From Kribbella sandramycini (GTDB lineage Bacteria > Actinomycetota > Actinomycetes > Propionibacteriales > Kribbellaceae), in assembly GCF_013131805.1 (NCBI RefSeq), contig NZ_JABJRC010000002.1:434001-498000 (forward strand): DNA of 64,000 nt, written 5' to 3'. Position 1 is the first letter of the stretch. The number at the start of each line of letters is the position of its first letter. The notes below the pieces were generated by a model. That model was not told the origin of the DNA. It was given only the letters and a program-made list of their open reading frames with translations, and did no database searches. A program made the position numbers and the translations under genes. Below, piece by piece: positions 9,191 through 19,400 of this stretch.

Positions 9191-9975
9191 GCGAGGAGCC
9201 CCCGGGAGTTCTGCGCCGCGCGATCCGACGCGAGGTTCGCCGCGACGGCGAGGAACGCGACGCCGATCACCGGAGCGAGCAGCGCGACCGGCTGGAGCGC
9301 GGCGCCCGGCAGTGCCTCGACGATCAATCGGCCCCAGTCGGTGTCGGACGCGCCGAGGCCGAGGAAGCCGGCCGCGGCGACCAGATAGACGGCCGCGACG
9401 AACCGGATGCCGAAGTCGGCCAGCAGCGGCCCGGCGACCAAGGGGAGGATCTCCCGCCCGAGGAGCCAGCTCCAGTTCTCGCCGCGGGCGATCGCGTTCT
9501 CCACATGCGCGCGCCCGGCAACCTGTGCCGCGGCCGATCGGGCGACTCGCGCGGACAGCGGAGCGCTGGTGATCGCGACCGCAATGACGAGCCCGGTCCG
9601 ATTCGGCAAGGCAGTCAGGCACAAGAGCAGCAACAGAATCGGCGGTACGGCGGTGATCGCGTCCAACGGCCGCATCAACCATGCCCCGAGTCGTCGCCGA
9701 CTCAGCGCCGCGACCAGACCGGTCAGCGATCCGGCCAGTGTCCCGGCCGCCGCTGCGGCCAGGCTGGTCAGGAGCAACGGTCGCCCGCCGAGCAGCAGGC
9801 GGGAAAGCATGTCCCGGCCGAGGTGGTCCGTGCCCAGCAGCGCCCGGCCCGATGGCGGTGCGTACGGCGGACCAACCGGATGTGTCGCGGTGTTCGGTGC
9901 GATGGCCGGCCCGATCAGGATGACCAGCAACAGCAGAAAGAAGAGCGCCCACCCCGCCTTACCCAGCCTGCTCAC
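9187..9975 (-). CDS. ABC transporter permease, DppC/OppC type
   Basis: Inner-membrane permease of 262 residues with about six transmembrane helices. The first (WALFFLLLLVILIGPAIAP) precedes a typical DppC periplasmic segment containing LLGTDHLGRDMLSRLL, and the cytoplasmic coupling region lies around residues 140-160. Start is GTG at 9975, overlapping the previous stop as GTGA; its own stop overlaps the ATPase start as ATGA. The whole importer is therefore translationally coupled. Partner of the DppB-type permease upstream. Slightly short for DppC (about 300), because the N-terminal cytoplasmic extension is missing. Confidence 0.93.
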   Translation of the reverse strand: MSRLGKAGWALFFLLLLVILIGPAIAPNTATHPVGPPYAPPSGRALLGTDHLGRDMLSRLLLGGRPLLLTSLAAAAAGTLAGSLTGLVAALSRRRLGAWLMRPLDAITAVPPILLLLLCLTALPNRTGLVIAVAITSAPLSARVARSAAAQVAGRAHVENAIARGENWSWLLGREILPLVAGPLLADFGIRFVAAVYLVAAAGFLGLGASDTDWGRLIVEALPGAALQPVALLAPVIGVAFLAVAANLASDRAAQNSRGLLA

Positions 9976-10943
9976 TCAGCACCTCCACCGGTCCGGAGCC
10001 GGGGCGTGAGCAGCACCATGGCCAGATCCGCGATCAGCAGCACCGCGAGGGTCGCTCCACCGAGCACGAGGACAAGTGCCTGGACGACGGCGAGGTCGCC
10101 GGTCTGCACCGAGGTGACGAGCAGTTCGCCGATCCCGGGGTAGCCGAAGACCTTCTCGACCAGTACGGCGCCGCCGATCATGCTCACCCCGGTCAGCAAC
10201 CAGATCTGCACGGCGACCGGCAGCACGGCCGGTACGACGGCGGTCCGCAGGATCGTTCGCTCCGACTGCCCGCTCAGCCGCAGAAATTCGACGTACGGCG
10301 CGCGCAGAGTGCCTGCGGCGGCCGCCCGGATCACGCGCGTCGCGTAGGCGAGCCCGACGAGCAGCAGACTCAGCACGGGCAGGACCAGCACCTCCGAGTG
10401 CCGCACCGGGCTGGACCCGGCCGGCACCAGCGAAACGGCCGGCAGCAGCCGCAATCCGATGGCGAGGATCAGCACGAGAAATCCGGCCACCACGAACTCG
10501 GGGACCGAGAGCAGGAGCAGCGAGCCGGTCGAGATGGCGCGATCCGCGGGCCTGCCGCGACGCCGCGCGGCCGCGAGCCCGAACCCGAAGGACAACGGGA
10601 TCAGGCACGCCGTGGCCAAGCAGGCCAGCAGGATGGAGTTGCCGACCCGGCCGCTCAACAGCTCGGTCACCGGTTGCCCGGCGGCCGAACGGCCGAGGTC
10701 GCCGTGGACGATCCCGGCCAGCCAGTCGCCGTACCGAGTCAGGACCGGCTGATCCAGCCCGAGCTCGGCCCGGACCGCTGCGATCCGCTCCGGGGTGGCG
10801 GTCGGACCGAGCCTGCTCGTGATCGGGTCGCCCGGTAGCAGGTCGACCCCGACGAACACGAGAAAGCTCAGTCCGGCCAGCAGAACGACGTTGCCGGCCA
10901 GCCCGGAAAGGGCGTGGCGCAGCAACGGATGGACGGGCCTCAC
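9972..10943 (-). CDS. ABC transporter permease, DppB/OppB type
   Basis: Membrane permease of 323 residues with the DppB layout: N-terminal helix, the segment DLLPGDPITSRLG, then five further helices and the coupling loop near GTLRAPYVEFLRLSGQ. The C-terminal part contains FGYPGIGELLV, typical of this family. The open frame extends upstream to 11,048, but I chose GTG at 10943, which overlaps the SBP stop (GTGA) and gives the usual short cytoplasmic N terminus (VRPVHPLLRHALSG). Forms the channel with the DppC-type protein encoded next. Most siderophore importers use BtuC/FecCD-type permeases, so the use of a Dpp-type system here is notable; it recalls staphylopine (Cnt) and nickel (Nik) systems. 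Confidence 0.93.
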   Translation of the reverse strand: MRPVHPLLRHALSGLAGNVVLLAGLSFLVFVGVDLLPGDPITSRLGPTATPERIAAVRAELGLDQPVLTRYGDWLAGIVHGDLGRSAAGQPVTELLSGRVGNSILLACLATACLIPLSFGFGLAAARRRGRPADRAISTGSLLLLSVPEFVVAGFLVLILAIGLRLLPAVSLVPAGSSPVRHSEVLVLPVLSLLLVGLAYATRVIRAAAAGTLRAPYVEFLRLSGQSERTILRTAVVPAVLPVAVQIWLLTGVSMIGGAVLVEKVFGYPGIGELLVTSVQTGDLAVVQALVLVLGGATLAVLLIADLAMVLLTPRLRTGGGAE

Positions 10944-12469
10944 GCCAGTCCGGCCCGGCCCAGGTAGGGGTACTTCTCCTGGCCCGCACGAGTCTCGACG
11001 CCCGCCACACTCTTCCGGGCGATACTGAGCGTGTCGGCCTGCCCCCACACCACCGTGTTACCGCGATCGGTCATGATCTGCTGCGCCGTCGCCCATGCCT
11101 TCGCGCGGGCCGGCTCGTCGGTCGCGGCGAGCGCGGCACCGAGGGCGGTCTTCAGCTCCGCGTCCGGCAGCCCGAGGGTCGGGTAGGCGGCCAGGCGGCT
11201 GTATGTGACCGGCAACGGCAGCGCCCCGATCGAGAACACGATCCCGTCGGTCTGCCCGAGCGCCTTGACGTCGAAGAATTCCGGTACGCCGACCTGGTCG
11301 ATCTTCACCATCAGCCCGAGCTCACGCAGCTGCTCGGCGACCAGCTGCGTCGACGCGTTGTAGCCGATCTCGTACTCGGCCGTCCGGAACACCACGGTGG
11401 CGCCGGCCGCTCCGGCGTCCTTCAGCAGCGTGCGGGCCTGATCGACGTCGCGGGCCAGCGGCTCGCGGCTGTCGAAGTGCTTGCTGCCGGCACCGAAAAG
11501 ATCGTTGCCCGGCGCACCGAAGCCGAGCAGCACGCTGTCCACCAGGGCCTGCCGGTCGATGCCCAGCCGGACCGCCTTGCGGGCCCGCGGGTCCTTGAAC
11601 GGTGCCTTGGTCGCGTTCAGGACGAAGCCGAACCCGACCCGGCCGAGCGGCCCCGCGGTCCGGATCTCCAGCTCCGCGTTGCTCGTGCCGGTCTTGGCAA
11701 TCGTGAACGGGATGTCGGTGCTGAAGTCGGACTGCCCGGACAGCACCGCGTTGACCTTGGCCTGCGGATCGGTGAGGCTCGACAGGACGAGCTCGTCGCT
11801 GACGGCGGTCTTCTCCCAGTACCGGTCGAACTTCTTCAGCCGGGCCTCGCGCCCGGCCGCGAACGCGTCCACCTGGTACGGCCCGGTGCCGATCGACTTG
11901 CCCGGTTTGACGATCTTGGCCGGGTACGACGCCAGCAACAGGGCCGGCTCACCGATCGGCTGCCGGGTCGGGATCCGCAGCGTCAGCGGCCCGGTGACGG
12001 TCGCCTTGGCGAAGTCGAAGTACGCCGAGAGCTCACTGGGATAGGCCCGCTCGGGTGACGACATGTAGGCGAACGAGGCCAGGACGTCGCGAGCGGTGAA
12101 CGCCGTCCCGTCGTGCCAGACCACGTCCGGCCGGAGCTCGAGATCGAACGCGCCCTGCCCGGCGACCGGCTTCGCGGCCAGCGCCAGCGCGGCCTCGACC
12201 TCGTTACCGCGGAACCGGAACAGCGCGTCGTACATGACCTCGTGGCGGACCAGGTCGACCGGCGCGCCGCCGACGTACGGGTCGAGGGATTCGGTCGCGC
12301 CGCCGCCGGTGAAGACCGCGCGCAGCGTGCCGCCCGGCTTGGGCGTCGCGGACGCCGTCGCCTGCACCGGGGTCTGGCCGGAAGCGGCTGCGCCGCAGGC
12401 GCTGGGCAGTGCGACGGCCGCGGCGCCGAGACCGGCGGAGCGCAGCAGGACGCGACGACTGAGCGTCAT
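10940..12469 (-). CDS. Family 5 ABC substrate-binding lipoprotein (Dpp/Nik/CntA type)
   Basis: Extracellular solute-binding protein of 509 residues that would deliver ligand to the Dpp-type permeases. The N terminus has a twin-arginine motif (SRRVLLRSAG) and a lipobox-like LPSAC with the modified cysteine at residue 25, so it is probably a Tat-exported lipoprotein. Family 5 features include GGTLRAVFTGG near the N terminus and the GTGPYQVD block. Start is ATG at 12469, with GGAGG eight bases upstream. A longer frame up to 12,565 would place the Zur-like site inside coding sequence and bury the signal peptide, so I rejected it. First gene of the eight-gene minus-strand series. Its ligand is inferred to be the metallophore complex. 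Confidence 0.94.
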   Translation of the reverse strand: MTLSRRVLLRSAGLGAAAVALPSACGAAASGQTPVQATASATPKPGGTLRAVFTGGGATESLDPYVGGAPVDLVRHEVMYDALFRFRGNEVEAALALAAKPVAGQGAFDLELRPDVVWHDGTAFTARDVLASFAYMSSPERAYPSELSAYFDFAKATVTGPLTLRIPTRQPIGEPALLLASYPAKIVKPGKSIGTGPYQVDAFAAGREARLKKFDRYWEKTAVSDELVLSSLTDPQAKVNAVLSGQSDFSTDIPFTIAKTGTSNAELEIRTAGPLGRVGFGFVLNATKAPFKDPRARKAVRLGIDRQALVDSVLLGFGAPGNDLFGAGSKHFDSREPLARDVDQARTLLKDAGAAGATVVFRTAEYEIGYNASTQLVAEQLRELGLMVKIDQVGVPEFFDVKALGQTDGIVFSIGALPLPVTYSRLAAYPTLGLPDAELKTALGAALAATDEPARAKAWATAQQIMTDRGNTVVWGQADTLSIARKSVAGVETRAGQEKYPYLGRAGLA

Positions 12470-12518
12470 CAGGGGAACCTCCGTGGCGGGGGAGAGGCTG
12501 GTGGGCGACAGCTCTAGG

Positions 12519-12533
12519 TGAAAATGATTTTCA
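12519..12533. promoter_or_regulatory. Zur-like (Fur-family) operator, perfect 7-1-7 palindrome
   Basis: The sequence TGAAAATGATTTTCA is a perfect inverted repeat of two 7-base arms around one base. This is the form reported for actinobacterial Zur boxes and unlike any DtxR-type box. Its near edge lies 50 bases upstream of the SBP start, in the position expected for repression of the transporter operon. It stands out as A/T-rich sequence in a GC-rich region. A half iron-box (TAGGTTA on the minus strand) adjoins it at 12534-12540. Binding by Zur rather than another Fur homologue is inferred; the coelibactin cluster precedent supports zinc control. Confidence 0.8.
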
Positions 12534-12590
12534 TAACCTATAGTGTCACCCGTGTGTTCGCGCAAGCCGCGACCGAGCGACGGATGGCTG

Positions 12591-12619
12591 TTGCACGTCG
12601 TTCAACGAGAAGTTAGGTT
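12591..12619 (+). promoter_or_regulatory. Promoter of the thioesterase-NRPS1 operon
   Basis: TTGCAC at 12591-12596 and TAGGTT at 12614-12619 are separated by 17 bases and resemble a housekeeping -35/-10 pair. Transcription would start near 12626, about 77 bases before the thioesterase ATG. The -10 element lies inside the iron box, a standard arrangement for repression by DtxR/IdeR-family proteins. Prediction from sequence only. Confidence 0.6.
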
Positions 12620-12631
12620 AGCCTATGCCCG
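12613..12631. promoter_or_regulatory. DmdR/IdeR-type iron box
   Basis: TTAGGTTAGCCTATGCCCG matches 14 of 19 positions of the actinobacterial iron-box consensus TTAGGTTAGSCTAACCTAA. The left half-site and centre are perfect and the right half is degenerate. It covers the -10 element of the plus-strand promoter. An iron-loaded DmdR/IdeR repressor would therefore silence the biosynthetic operon when iron is sufficient. The family and consensus are established knowledge; binding here is inferred. Confidence 0.75.
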
Positions 12632-12702
12632 AGTGACCGGCAACGGAGTCCGCCAGATTCCCGCCGTGCCGGCCGCCCGATCTGTCGAGGAGCCCAATCC
12701 AG

Positions 12703-13440
12703 ATGCCCGCCGCCTGGTTTCGCTGTCGCACGCCCCGTCCGCAGTCGCTGGTTCGGCTCGTCTGTCTGCCCCATGCGGGCGGAACGGCGAGCTTCTTCAC
12801 CGAGTGGGACCTGGGGCCTGAGGTCGAGGTGCTCGCGGCGCAGTACCCGGGCCGGTCGGACCGGATCGTCGAGCCCTGCCTGGACTCGATGACCGAGTTG
12901 GCGCCACGGCTTGCCGAAGCCCTGGATCCGTTGCTGGATCGGCCGCTCGCTCTGTTCGGGCACAGCATGGGCGCGGCCCTTGCGTACGAGGTGGCCCGGC
13001 TGCTGGATCGGCCGCCGATCCACTTGTTCGTCTCGGGCCGGCATGCGCCGGCCGAACTCGTGCCGGGCTCGCTCCATACTGCGACCGACGACGAGCTGGT
13101 CGCGGATCTGATGCGGCTCGGCGGCACCGAGGCCGAGTTGTTCGCGACTCCGGAGCTGCGGAACTTCTTCCTGCCGACGGTTCGCGCCGACTACCGGCTC
13201 GCCGAGACGTACCGGTGGCAGCCAGGGCCGGAGCCGAGCTGCCCGATCACGGTGCTGTTCGGGGACAGCGATCCGGAGGTCACCGCGGCTCAGGCCGAGC
13301 GCTGGCGGCAGCACGCGGTCCAGGAGTTCGCCGTGGCTGAGTTTCCCGGTGATCACTTCTACCTGGCCGGTGCCCGGGCCGCCGTCCAGGCCCGGATCGG
13401 GCAGGCGCTCCGCGGCGCGATCGTCGCGGCCGGTCGCTGA
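12703..13440 (+). CDS. Type II thioesterase
   Basis: Stand-alone alpha/beta-hydrolase editing thioesterase of 245 residues, the normal size for TEII proteins such as YbtT. The nucleophile elbow is GHSMG, preceded by the family hallmark LVCLPHAGGTASFF near the N terminus, and the catalytic His is in GDHFYLA near the C terminus. It would hydrolyse mis-primed acyl groups from the carrier domains of NRPS1 and NRPS2. Start is ATG at 12703, with GAGGAG about ten bases upstream. It is the first gene of the plus-strand operon under the iron box and ends 8 bases before NRPS1. Confidence 0.94.
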   Translation: MPAAWFRCRTPRPQSLVRLVCLPHAGGTASFFTEWDLGPEVEVLAAQYPGRSDRIVEPCLDSMTELAPRLAEALDPLLDRPLALFGHSMGAALAYEVARLLDRPPIHLFVSGRHAPAELVPGSLHTATDDELVADLMRLGGTEAELFATPELRNFFLPTVRADYRLAETYRWQPGPEPSCPITVLFGDSDPEVTAAQAERWRQHAVQEFAVAEFPGDHFYLAGARAAVQARIGQALRGAIVAAGR

Positions 13441-13448
13441 CCCGATCG

Positions 13449-16400
13449 ATGACCGAGAACAAAGGTGGGGGGAGCAAGTTGCCGGACGTACATGAGGCCG
13501 TCGCCGAGCTGTCGGCCCGGGTGGCCGCCGTGCTCGAGGTGAATGCGGGCGAGATCGGCGAGCACGACAACCTGATCGAGCACGGGCTCGACTCGATCGG
13601 CGCGATGCGCCTGGCGGGCGAATGGCGCCGGGCCGGTATCGGCGTGGCCTTCACCGAGCTCGCGACCGAGCCCACGCTCGCCGCCTGGCGAGTGCTGCTG
13701 ACCAACGCCGCCCAGACCGATCGCGAGCCTGCCACGCCGACGCAGGCGATCGACGAGTCGGCGCCGTTCGACCTGGCCCTGATGCAGCACGCTTACTGGG
13801 TCGGCCGCACGCAGGGCCAGCAGTTGGGCGGAGTCGCCGCGCACTTCTACGACGAGTTCGACGGCACCGGCGTCCAGCCCGATCGGCTGGAAGCAGCGGT
13901 CCGCCAGGTCCTGGCGCGGCACGGCATGCTTCGGGTCCAGGTCCTGGACGACGGCCGCCAGCAGATCCTCCCCGAGAGCACCTGGCCCGGCCTCACTGTG
14001 CACGACCTGCGAGACGCCCCGGACTGGGCGGATCGATTGCTCGGCTTGCGGACCGGTCTGTCGCATCGGCAGCTCGACATCGCTGCGGGTGAGGTCCTCG
14101 ACATCCAGCTGTCGTTGCTGCCGGACGACGCGACCCGGGTACACGTCAACCTCGACATGGTCGCCGCGGATGCGATCAGCCTCCGAGTGCTGCTGGCCGA
14201 CCTGGCGCGCTGCTACGAAGGCGAGACACTGCCTCCGATCGGCTACAGCTTCCCGGCCTATCAAGCCGATCGCGCCCGGCCCGGCGTCGCCTCGGCGCGG
14301 GACTACTGGCAGGAGCGGCTGACGTCGTTGCCGGCCGCGCCGCAGTTGCCGGTAGCAACGGATGCGGTGGCCGCGACCACAGTCGTGCGCCGCCACCGGT
14401 GGCTGGACCCGGAGGCGCTTCGGACGCTGAACCGGTGGTCGCGCCGGCATGCGCTGACCCCGGCGATGACGCTGGCCGCGGTGTTCGCCGAGACGCTGAC
14501 CCGGTGGAGCGCCGAGCCGGACTTCCTGCTCAACCTGCCGCTGTTCGACCGCGAGCCGATCCATCCGGAGGTCGCCGGGCTGGTCGGCGACTTCACGTCG
14601 TCCGTGCTCCTGGCCTGGGAGGGCAGTGCGCCCGGCTCGTTCGCCGATCGCGCCCAGCGCCTGCAGGAACAGTTCCACGCCGACGCCGCGCACACCGCGT
14701 ACTCCGGAGTCGAGGTCCTGCGGGACCTGAGCCGCTTGCGCGGTGAACAGCTGCTGGCGCCGGTGGTCTACACGAGTGCGCTCGGGTTGGGGGAGTTGTT
14801 CCCGCGCGAGGTCCGGGAGTGCTTCGGCGAGGCCTCGTGGATCATCTCGCAAGGCCCGCAGGTCTGGCTGGACGCGCAGGTCACCGAGCTGAACGGCGGC
14901 CTCCTGCTGAACTGGGACGCCCGGGAGGACGCCTTCGCGCCCGGCGTCCTGGATGCGATGTTCGCCGCGCACAGCGCGCTGATCGACGACCTACTGGCCG
15001 GAGCGGAGGCTTGGTCGCAGCCGGTCGCCACGCCGTTGCCGGCCGCGCAAGCGGCCACCCGGGCGCGGGTCAACGACACCTTCGCCGCGCGGACGCCGCA
15101 CCGCCTGCACGACGGCTTCTTCCGGACGGCGGCCGAACAGCCGGAGCGGATCGCGCTGTGCTGGGGAGCCGACGGGCAGTCGACGTACGGCGCAGTCGCC
15201 GCGCAGGCCCTGGCGGTCGCCGGGCACTTGGTTGCCGAGGGCATCGAGCCGGGCGATCTGGTCGCCGTCTCGCTGCCGAAGGGGCCCGAGCAGGTGATCG
15301 CCGTGCTCGGCGTGCTCGCTGCCGGGGCGGCGTACGTGCCGATCGGGATCGACCAGCCCGCGCTGCGCAAGGAACGCATCTGTACGGCGGCCGGCGTCCG
15401 GATCGTGCTCGACGAACTCGTCCACGCGGAGCCGTTGGCCGCGCCCCGGGCGGGCGCCGACCTGGCCTACGTCATCTACACCTCGGGCTCGACCGGCGAA
15501 CCCAAAGGCGTGAAGCTCACCCACGCGGCGGCGATGAACACGATCGACGACCTGATCGAGCGGTTCGGCATCGGAGCCGACGATCGGACGCTCGCGATCT
15601 CGGCACTCGACTTCGACCTCTCGGTGTTCGATCTGTTCGGGCCGCTGTCGACCGGCGGCGCCGTGGTCCTCCCACAGGAGGCCGAACGCCGGGACGCGAC
15701 TGCTTGGCTCGGCCTAGTCGAACGCCACCGAGCGACCGTCCTGAACTGCGTGCCCGCCTTGCTCGACCTGCTGCTCACCGCGGCCGAGGGGCCGGTCCCG
15801 CTGCGGGTGGTGCTGCTCGGCGGCGACTGGGTCACGACCGACCTGCCAGGTCGCCTGGCCGCGGTCGCGCCTACGGCCAGATTCGCCGGCCTCGGGGGAA
15901 CCACCGAGACCGCGATTCACTCGACGATCGAGGAGGTCGTGGGCGGGGTCGTGCCGGAGGGCTGGACCTCGGTGCCGTACGGCGTTCCCCTGGGCAATGT
16001 GGCCTGCCGGGTGGTCGACCACCTCGGTCGGGACTGTCCGGACTGGGTGCCGGGTGAGCTGTGGATCGGCGGCGACGGCGTCGCTCGTGGATACCGCGGC
16101 GATCCGGAGCGGACCGCCGACCGGTTCGTCATCCTCGGCGACCGGCGCTGGTACCGGACCGGTGATCGGGCGCGCTACTGGCCGGACGGCCGGCTGGAGT
16201 TCCTCGGCCGGGCCGATCACCAGGTGAAGGTGCGTGGCCACCGGATCGAACTCGGCGAGATCGAGTCCGCCTTGACCGCTTGCCCCGGCGTCGCCCAGGC
16301 CATCGCCGCCGCGGTCGGCCCACGCACACTCGGCGCGGTCGTGACCGGTGCCGTCTCGCCCGACGAGCTTCGCGCGGCGCTGGCGAAACGGCTGCCGAAG

Positions 16401-19400
16401 GCGATGATTCCCGATCGGCTGACGGTGCTCGACGCGCTGCCGCTGAGCGCGAACGGAAAGGTCGACCGGGCCGCGGTGACGAAGCTGCTGGCCGGCCTGG
16501 ACCTCGGTGACACGGCAGTCAGTGCGCCGGAAGGCCCGATCGAGACCGTGGTCGCGACTGCCTGGTCGGAGCTGCTCGCCGTGACCGGCGTCGGCCGTGA
16601 GAGCGACTTCTTCACACTCGGCGGCGATTCACTCCTCGCCACCCGGCTGGTCGGGAAGCTGCGCACGGCCGGGCTGGACGGCGTCACGCTGTCGGCGCTG
16701 TTCGAGCGGCCGGGGCTGGCCGATTTCTGTACGACGTTGCGGTTCGGCGCGGTCGAGCAGGAGGCCCCCGTCACCGCGCGACCGGCCGAGCGGCACGAGC
16801 CGTTCGCACCGACCGACGTCCAGCGCGCCTACTGGTTCGGTCGCGACGAGGGTTTGACGCTGGGCGGGACCGGCTGTCACTTCTACCGCGAGTACGACGT
16901 ACTGGACCTCGATCTGCCGCGGCTCGAACAAGCCGTCGATCGGTTGATCCAGCGGCACGAGATGCTGCGCGCGGTCTTCGATGCCGATGGCAACCAGCGG
17001 ATCCTGGCCGAGGTGCCGGCGTTCACCGTCGAACTGTTCGACGGCGACGAGACCGAGCTGCGGGCGGCGGCTTCGCATCAGATGTTCGACCCGGCCTGCT
17101 GGCCGCTGTTCTCGATCCGGGCCGTCCGGTCCGGACGGCGGACGCGGCTCGCTGTCGGCCTGGACAACCTGATCCTGGACGCGCTCAGCATCCTCCGCTT
17201 CTACGCCGAACTCTCCAGCCTGTACGCCGATCCCGACACGCGGCTCGAGCCGGTCGGCCTCAGTTTCCGCGACTACGTGCTCGACCTGCCGGAGCCGTCG
17301 GCGCAATCGCGGACCTACTGGTCCGAGCGGGTCGCCGACCTCCCGCCGCCCCCACGTCTCCCGCTCCGGATCGATCCGGCCGACATCCGGCGTCCGCGAT
17401 TCACCCGGCGCGAGTTCCGGGTCGACGAGACCCGCTGGCAGGCGATCACGGACCAGGCGCGCGCCCATGGCCTCAGCCCGTCCGGGGTGCTGCTGGCCGC
17501 CTTCGCCGAGGTTCTCGGCCGCTGGAGCGCCGCCCCGGAGCTGACGCTGAACCTGACGCTGTTCGATCGCCGCGAGGTGCATCCGGATGTCGGCCGGGTG
17601 CTGGGCGACTTCACGTCGTTGCTGCTCGTGGGCCACCGGCCGGAGCCGTCCGAGACCTGGCTCGCCACGGCGCGTCGTACCCAGGGGGAGCTGTGGGCGG
17701 CGCTCGACCACCGCGATGTCTCCGCGGTCGAGGTTCAGCGCGACATCGGCCGGCGGACCGGTGATCCCGGCTTCACGGTGCCGGTCGTGTTCACCAGCGC
17801 GCTCGGCGTGTCCGGCTGCGAGCTGTCGACGCCCGGCGCGTTGTTCGCCGAGCAGGTCTGGGGCGTTTCGCAGACGCCGCAGGTCTGGCTCGACCACCAG
17901 GTGACGGAAGTTGCCGGCGGCATCAGCCTGAACTGGGACGCGGTCGAGGAGCTGTTCCCGGCCGGTCTGCTGGACGCCATGTTCGACGGCTATCGGCAGA
18001 TGCTGGACTGGCTGGCGACCGCGGACTGGACCACGCCGACCCCGGACTTGCTGCCGACCGCGCAGTCCGCCGTCCGGCAGCAGGTGAACGCAACCGACGG
18101 AGAGTTGCCGGACGGACTGCTGCACAGCGGCTTCTTCGGGCAGGCCGCCCGGACGCCGGATGCGGTCGCGCTGGTGTGGGGTGGCGGCGAGCTCACTTAC
18201 TCGGTCTTGGCCGAGCGCGCATTGAGCGTGGCCGGCGCACTGACCGAACGCGGCGTGCAGCCGGGCGATGCGATCGCTGTCACGTTGCCGAAGGGGCCGG
18301 AGCAGATCATTGCCGTGCTGGGCATCTTGGCCGCCGGTGGGACCTACGTGCCGATCGGTGTCGATCAGCCGCAGGCCCGGCGCGCGCGGATCCACCGGTT
18401 GGCCGGAGTCTGGGTGGTGATCGACGAAGCGTCCTTCGCGAAGATGGCCGGTACACCGCTGCCCGCCCCGGTCGACGTCCCCGCGGATCAGGCGGCGTAC
18501 GTCATCTTCACCTCCGGCTCGACCGGAGAGCCGAAGGGCGTCGAGATCACGCACCGCGCCGCGCTGAACACTGTTGCCGATATCAACGATCGGTACGGCG
18601 TCGGACCGGCCGACCGGGTGCTCGCGGTGTCGGCGCTGGACTTCGATCTGTCGGTGTACGACATCTTCGGGCCGCTCGCAGCCGGCGCCGGGATCGTGCT
18701 GATCGAGGAGGACGCCCGGCGGGACGCGCGCCGCTGGTTCGGCCTCGTCGCCGAGCACGGCGTCACGGTGTGGAACAGCGTGCCCGCCTTGCTGGACATG
18801 CTGATGGTCGTCGCCGAGCCGGACCGGACCAACCTGCGGGTGATCCTCGTCTCCGGCGACTGGGTCGGGCTCGATCTGCCCGGGCGCGCTCGCGGCCTGT
18901 GGCCGGAGAGCCGATTCGTGGCGATGGGCGGCGCGACCGAGGCCTCGATCTGGTCGAACGCGTTCGAGGTCGGCACGGTCGATCCGTCCTGGCCGTCGAT
19001 CCCGTACGGCCACCCACTGCGCAACCAGCAGTTCCGGGTGGTCGACGGCCGCGGGCGCGATTGCCCCGACTGGGTGGGCGGCGAGCTGTGGATCGGCGGC
19101 TCCGGAGTGGCGGTCGGCTATCGCGGTGCGCCCGAGCAGACTGCGCGGCAGTTCGTCGCCGATCCCGAAGGCCGCCGCTGGTACCGGACCGGCGACCTCG
19201 GGCGCTACTGGCCCGACGGGACGCTGGAGTTCCTCGGCCGGGTCGACCAGCAGGTCAAGCTCCGCGGGCACCGGATCGAGCTGGGAGAGATCGAGGCGGC
19301 GCTGACGGATCATCCGACGGTCGGTGCGGCCGTCGCGTCGGTCGTCGGCAGCGGGTCCGCGCGCCGGCTGGCCGCCGCCGTGCTGCCGAGCCGGTCACCG

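Noticed and set aside
9191..9952. N-terminal extension of the importer ATPase
   Set aside because: The extension lies across the DppC-type gene in a different frame and is Arg/Gly-rich; the ATGA-overlap start at 9190 gives a canonical NBD N terminus.
12519..12533. The 7-1-7 palindrome as an iron (DtxR-type) box
   Set aside because: Its core lacks TTAGG/CCTAA arms; the form is Fur-family/Zur-like. Only the adjoining TAGGTTA half-site resembles an iron box.
12470..12565. Longer start for the substrate-binding protein
   Set aside because: It would bury the Tat/lipobox signal and put the Zur-like box in coding sequence; ATG 12469 has a strong RBS.
16629..19313. Antisense open frame of about 890 codons opposite NRPS1
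   Set aside because: Shadow frame caused by codon bias; no conserved motifs, no RBS.
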